Under the pieces are notes generated by a model that did not search any database, was not told the DNA's origin, and saw nothing but the letters and a program-made list of their open reading frames with translations. The position numbers and the translations under genes were made by a program. 6,143 nt of DNA from Candidatus Stahliibacteriota bacterium (GTDB taxonomy: Bacteria > Hydrothermota > UBA3073), in NCBI GenBank assembly GCA_030627085.1, contig DAOUSS010000095.1, positions 1-6,143 on the forward strand. The letters run 5' to 3'. Shown here one piece after another: positions 5,024 through 6,143 of this stretch. Each line of letters starts with the position of its first letter. Position 1 is the stretch's first letter.

Positions 5024-6040
5024 TCTCTCAAGATAAGTTTTATACAGCTTTTCTACTACCTTTTCCCATAAAAAATTTTCTCTTATATATTCCCTCAATC
5101 TTTTATCTTCCTTTTTTGAACTACTCCTTATAATTCCATCCCTTATGGATTTTACACTTCCTGGATTTACATATTCTGCCATGTCACCAAAATATTCCCT
5201 TGTCCCGCCTCTTTTGGTGATTACGATTTTTGCACCCGCAAGAGCAGCCTCGAGTGCAGAAAGCCCCGGGGTCTCAAATTTAGAAGGCAGTATAAATGTA
5301 TCACAGGCTGCGTATGCAGATGATAGGAGAGATGAATCATGAGGTAAGGGTTGCAAGATTTCTATATTAGGATTTTTCTTTATCAATGAAAGGCACTTTT
5401 GTGTGTAATTTCCTTCATCTATTATCTTCCCGATAAAAACCACTTTTTTATTTATTCCTTCCAACGCTCTCACAAGGTTCAGGGTATTTTTTCTTGCCGA
5501 GCCTATCCATCCTGTATAGAGAATAAAATTCTCCATACCGTATTTAGCCTTGAACTCATTCGGATCTGCGAAGTAAAATTTCTCATCCACTCCGTTTGGT
5601 ATCTTTTCAAACTTTGTTTTTGGAATTCCAAATCCATAGGAAAGTGCTTTTACCTCTTCATCGGTATTCGGCAGTATGATATTTGCAAGTTCCATAATCT
5701 CCTTAACGAAAAGATGGAGGGTAAATACTTTAAAGTTCTTCAGAAACTCATTTAATAAGTTTATTGCTCTTAATGTCAGAAGGTTATGGGTAGACGCAAA
5801 AACTGGTGATACTACAATCTTCATACCTTTTTGCTTTAATCTTTTTACTGTATCATACAGTGAGATATCTGCCCTGAATATATGGATCAGGTCGTAATCC
5901 TCTTTAAGAGGCTGCCAAATATCATAGAGGTCAACTTCTACACCCAGTTTTTCGAGATACTTTTTACTATTGGTTATCTGGGTATAAAGTCCCCCTTTAT
6001 TGATTGCCACATCGGGCGTCGCTATGAAAAGTATACGCAT
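5015..6040 (-). CDS. GT4-family (GT-B fold) glycosyltransferase
   Basis: Retaining glycosyltransferase of family GT4, likely using a nucleotide sugar to build a cell-surface polysaccharide, lipopolysaccharide part or glycolipid; acceptor unknown. 341 residues. The N-terminal Rossmann-like domain begins MRILFIATPD with the acceptor-side glycine motif NKGGLYT (14-20). The interdomain region has IPNGVD at 147-152. The C-terminal domain shows LYTGWIGSARKN (174-185), where R183/K184 match the phosphate-contacting Arg/Lys, and the E-x7-E motif FETPGLSALE with E256 and E264, followed by GGTREYFGDMAEYV. No signal peptide or membrane segment, so cytoplasmic or peripheral. ATG 6040 gives the canonical N-terminus; the only purine tract, AAGGA, touches the ATG with no spacer, so initiation may be weak or unusual. 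The gene is oriented against tolB and their ends overlap by 9 bases. A tandem-repeat tract lies just upstream. Confidence 0.9.
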   Translation of the reverse strand: MRILFIATPDVAINKGGLYTQITNSKKYLEKLGVEVDLYDIWQPLKEDYDLIHIFRADISLYDTVKRLKQKGMKIVVSPVFASTHNLLTLRAINLLNEFLKNFKVFTLHLFVKEIMELANIILPNTDEEVKALSYGFGIPKTKFEKIPNGVDEKFYFADPNEFKAKYGMENFILYTGWIGSARKNTLNLVRALEGINKKVVFIGKIIDEGNYTQKCLSLIKKNPNIEILQPLPHDSSLLSSAYAACDTFILPSKFETPGLSALEAALAGAKIVITKRGGTREYFGDMAEYVNPGSVKSIRDGIIRSSSKKEDKRLREYIRENFLWEKVVEKLYKTYLERLL

Positions 6041-6050
6041 TCCTTATGTT

Positions 6051-6138
6051 GAGTTATTGGGTTATTATGTTATTGAGTTAATAGGTAATTAAGTCATTGC
6101 GTCGTAGTGTCATTGTGTTTTAGAGTCATTATTCCACA
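6051..6138. repeat. Degenerate 8-bp tandem repeat, about 11 units
   Basis: Eleven consecutive octamers: GAGTTATT, GGGTTATT, ATGTTATT, GAGTTAAT, AGGTAATT, AAGTCATT, GCGTCGTA, GTGTCATT, GTGTTTTA, GAGTCATT, ATTCCACA. Six end in the pattern nnGTTATT or nnGTCATT. G is at the third position in the first ten units. The array starts 10 bases upstream of the glycosyltransferase start, within its leader/promoter region, and runs nearly to the window end, so it may extend further. Confidence 0.65.
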
Positions 6139-6143
6139 TTTAA

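Noticed and set aside
5399..5755. A 118-codon + strand open frame
   Set aside because: It lies wholly antisense to the well-supported glycosyltransferase, is rich in unlikely residues (Cys, Phe, Ile), and matches no family I recognise.
1..6143. CRISPR array, tRNA, rRNA, integrase or transposase genes
   Set aside because: The repeats found are 7-14 bp and have no spacers. No tRNA-like cloverleaf, rRNA segment or recombinase motif was recognised on either strand.

Overview
The window looks like chromosomal DNA of an uncultured-type, diderm (Gram-negative) bacterium with moderately low GC. The diderm call rests on a TolA/TonB-like periplasm-spanning protein followed by TolB, a periplasmic beta-propeller of the Tol-Pal envelope system. 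The native genes use mostly AGA/AGG arginine codons. The exact phylum cannot be told from the sequence.

Layout, left to right on the + strand: the C-terminal part of a CTP-dependent lipid kinase of the dolichol kinase/DGK1 type (cut by the window edge); a decayed fragment that reads as the last ~90 residues of a family 31 glycoside hydrolase; a two-gene unit of a family-4 uracil-DNA glycosylase with an extra cysteine-bearing C-terminal domain, coupled through ATGA to a metallo-beta-lactamase-fold hydrolase that carries a frameshift; an isochorismatase-like cysteine hydrolase with its own strong ribosome binding site and very different arginine codon use (8 of 10 are CGN), probably a recent arrival; then tolA-like and tolB. 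On the - strand, a GT4 glycosyltransferase converges on tolB and overlaps its end by 9 bases.

Intergenic spaces hold short-period degenerate tandem repeats: heptamers plus a 14-bp doublet before tolB, and octamers upstream of the glycosyltransferase. A shared GGGGTCAG motif follows the ends of the lipid kinase and metallohydrolase genes, with a weaker relative before the glycosylase. Together with the gene relic and the frameshift, this suggests a region that has been rearranged.

I see no clearly new defence or mobile system. The points most worth following are the glycosylase subfamily (Gln in place of the usual motif-A Glu, plus the Cys domain), the frameshift that creates an ATGA restart inside the metallohydrolase, the foreign-looking hydrolase gene, and the short-period repeats.
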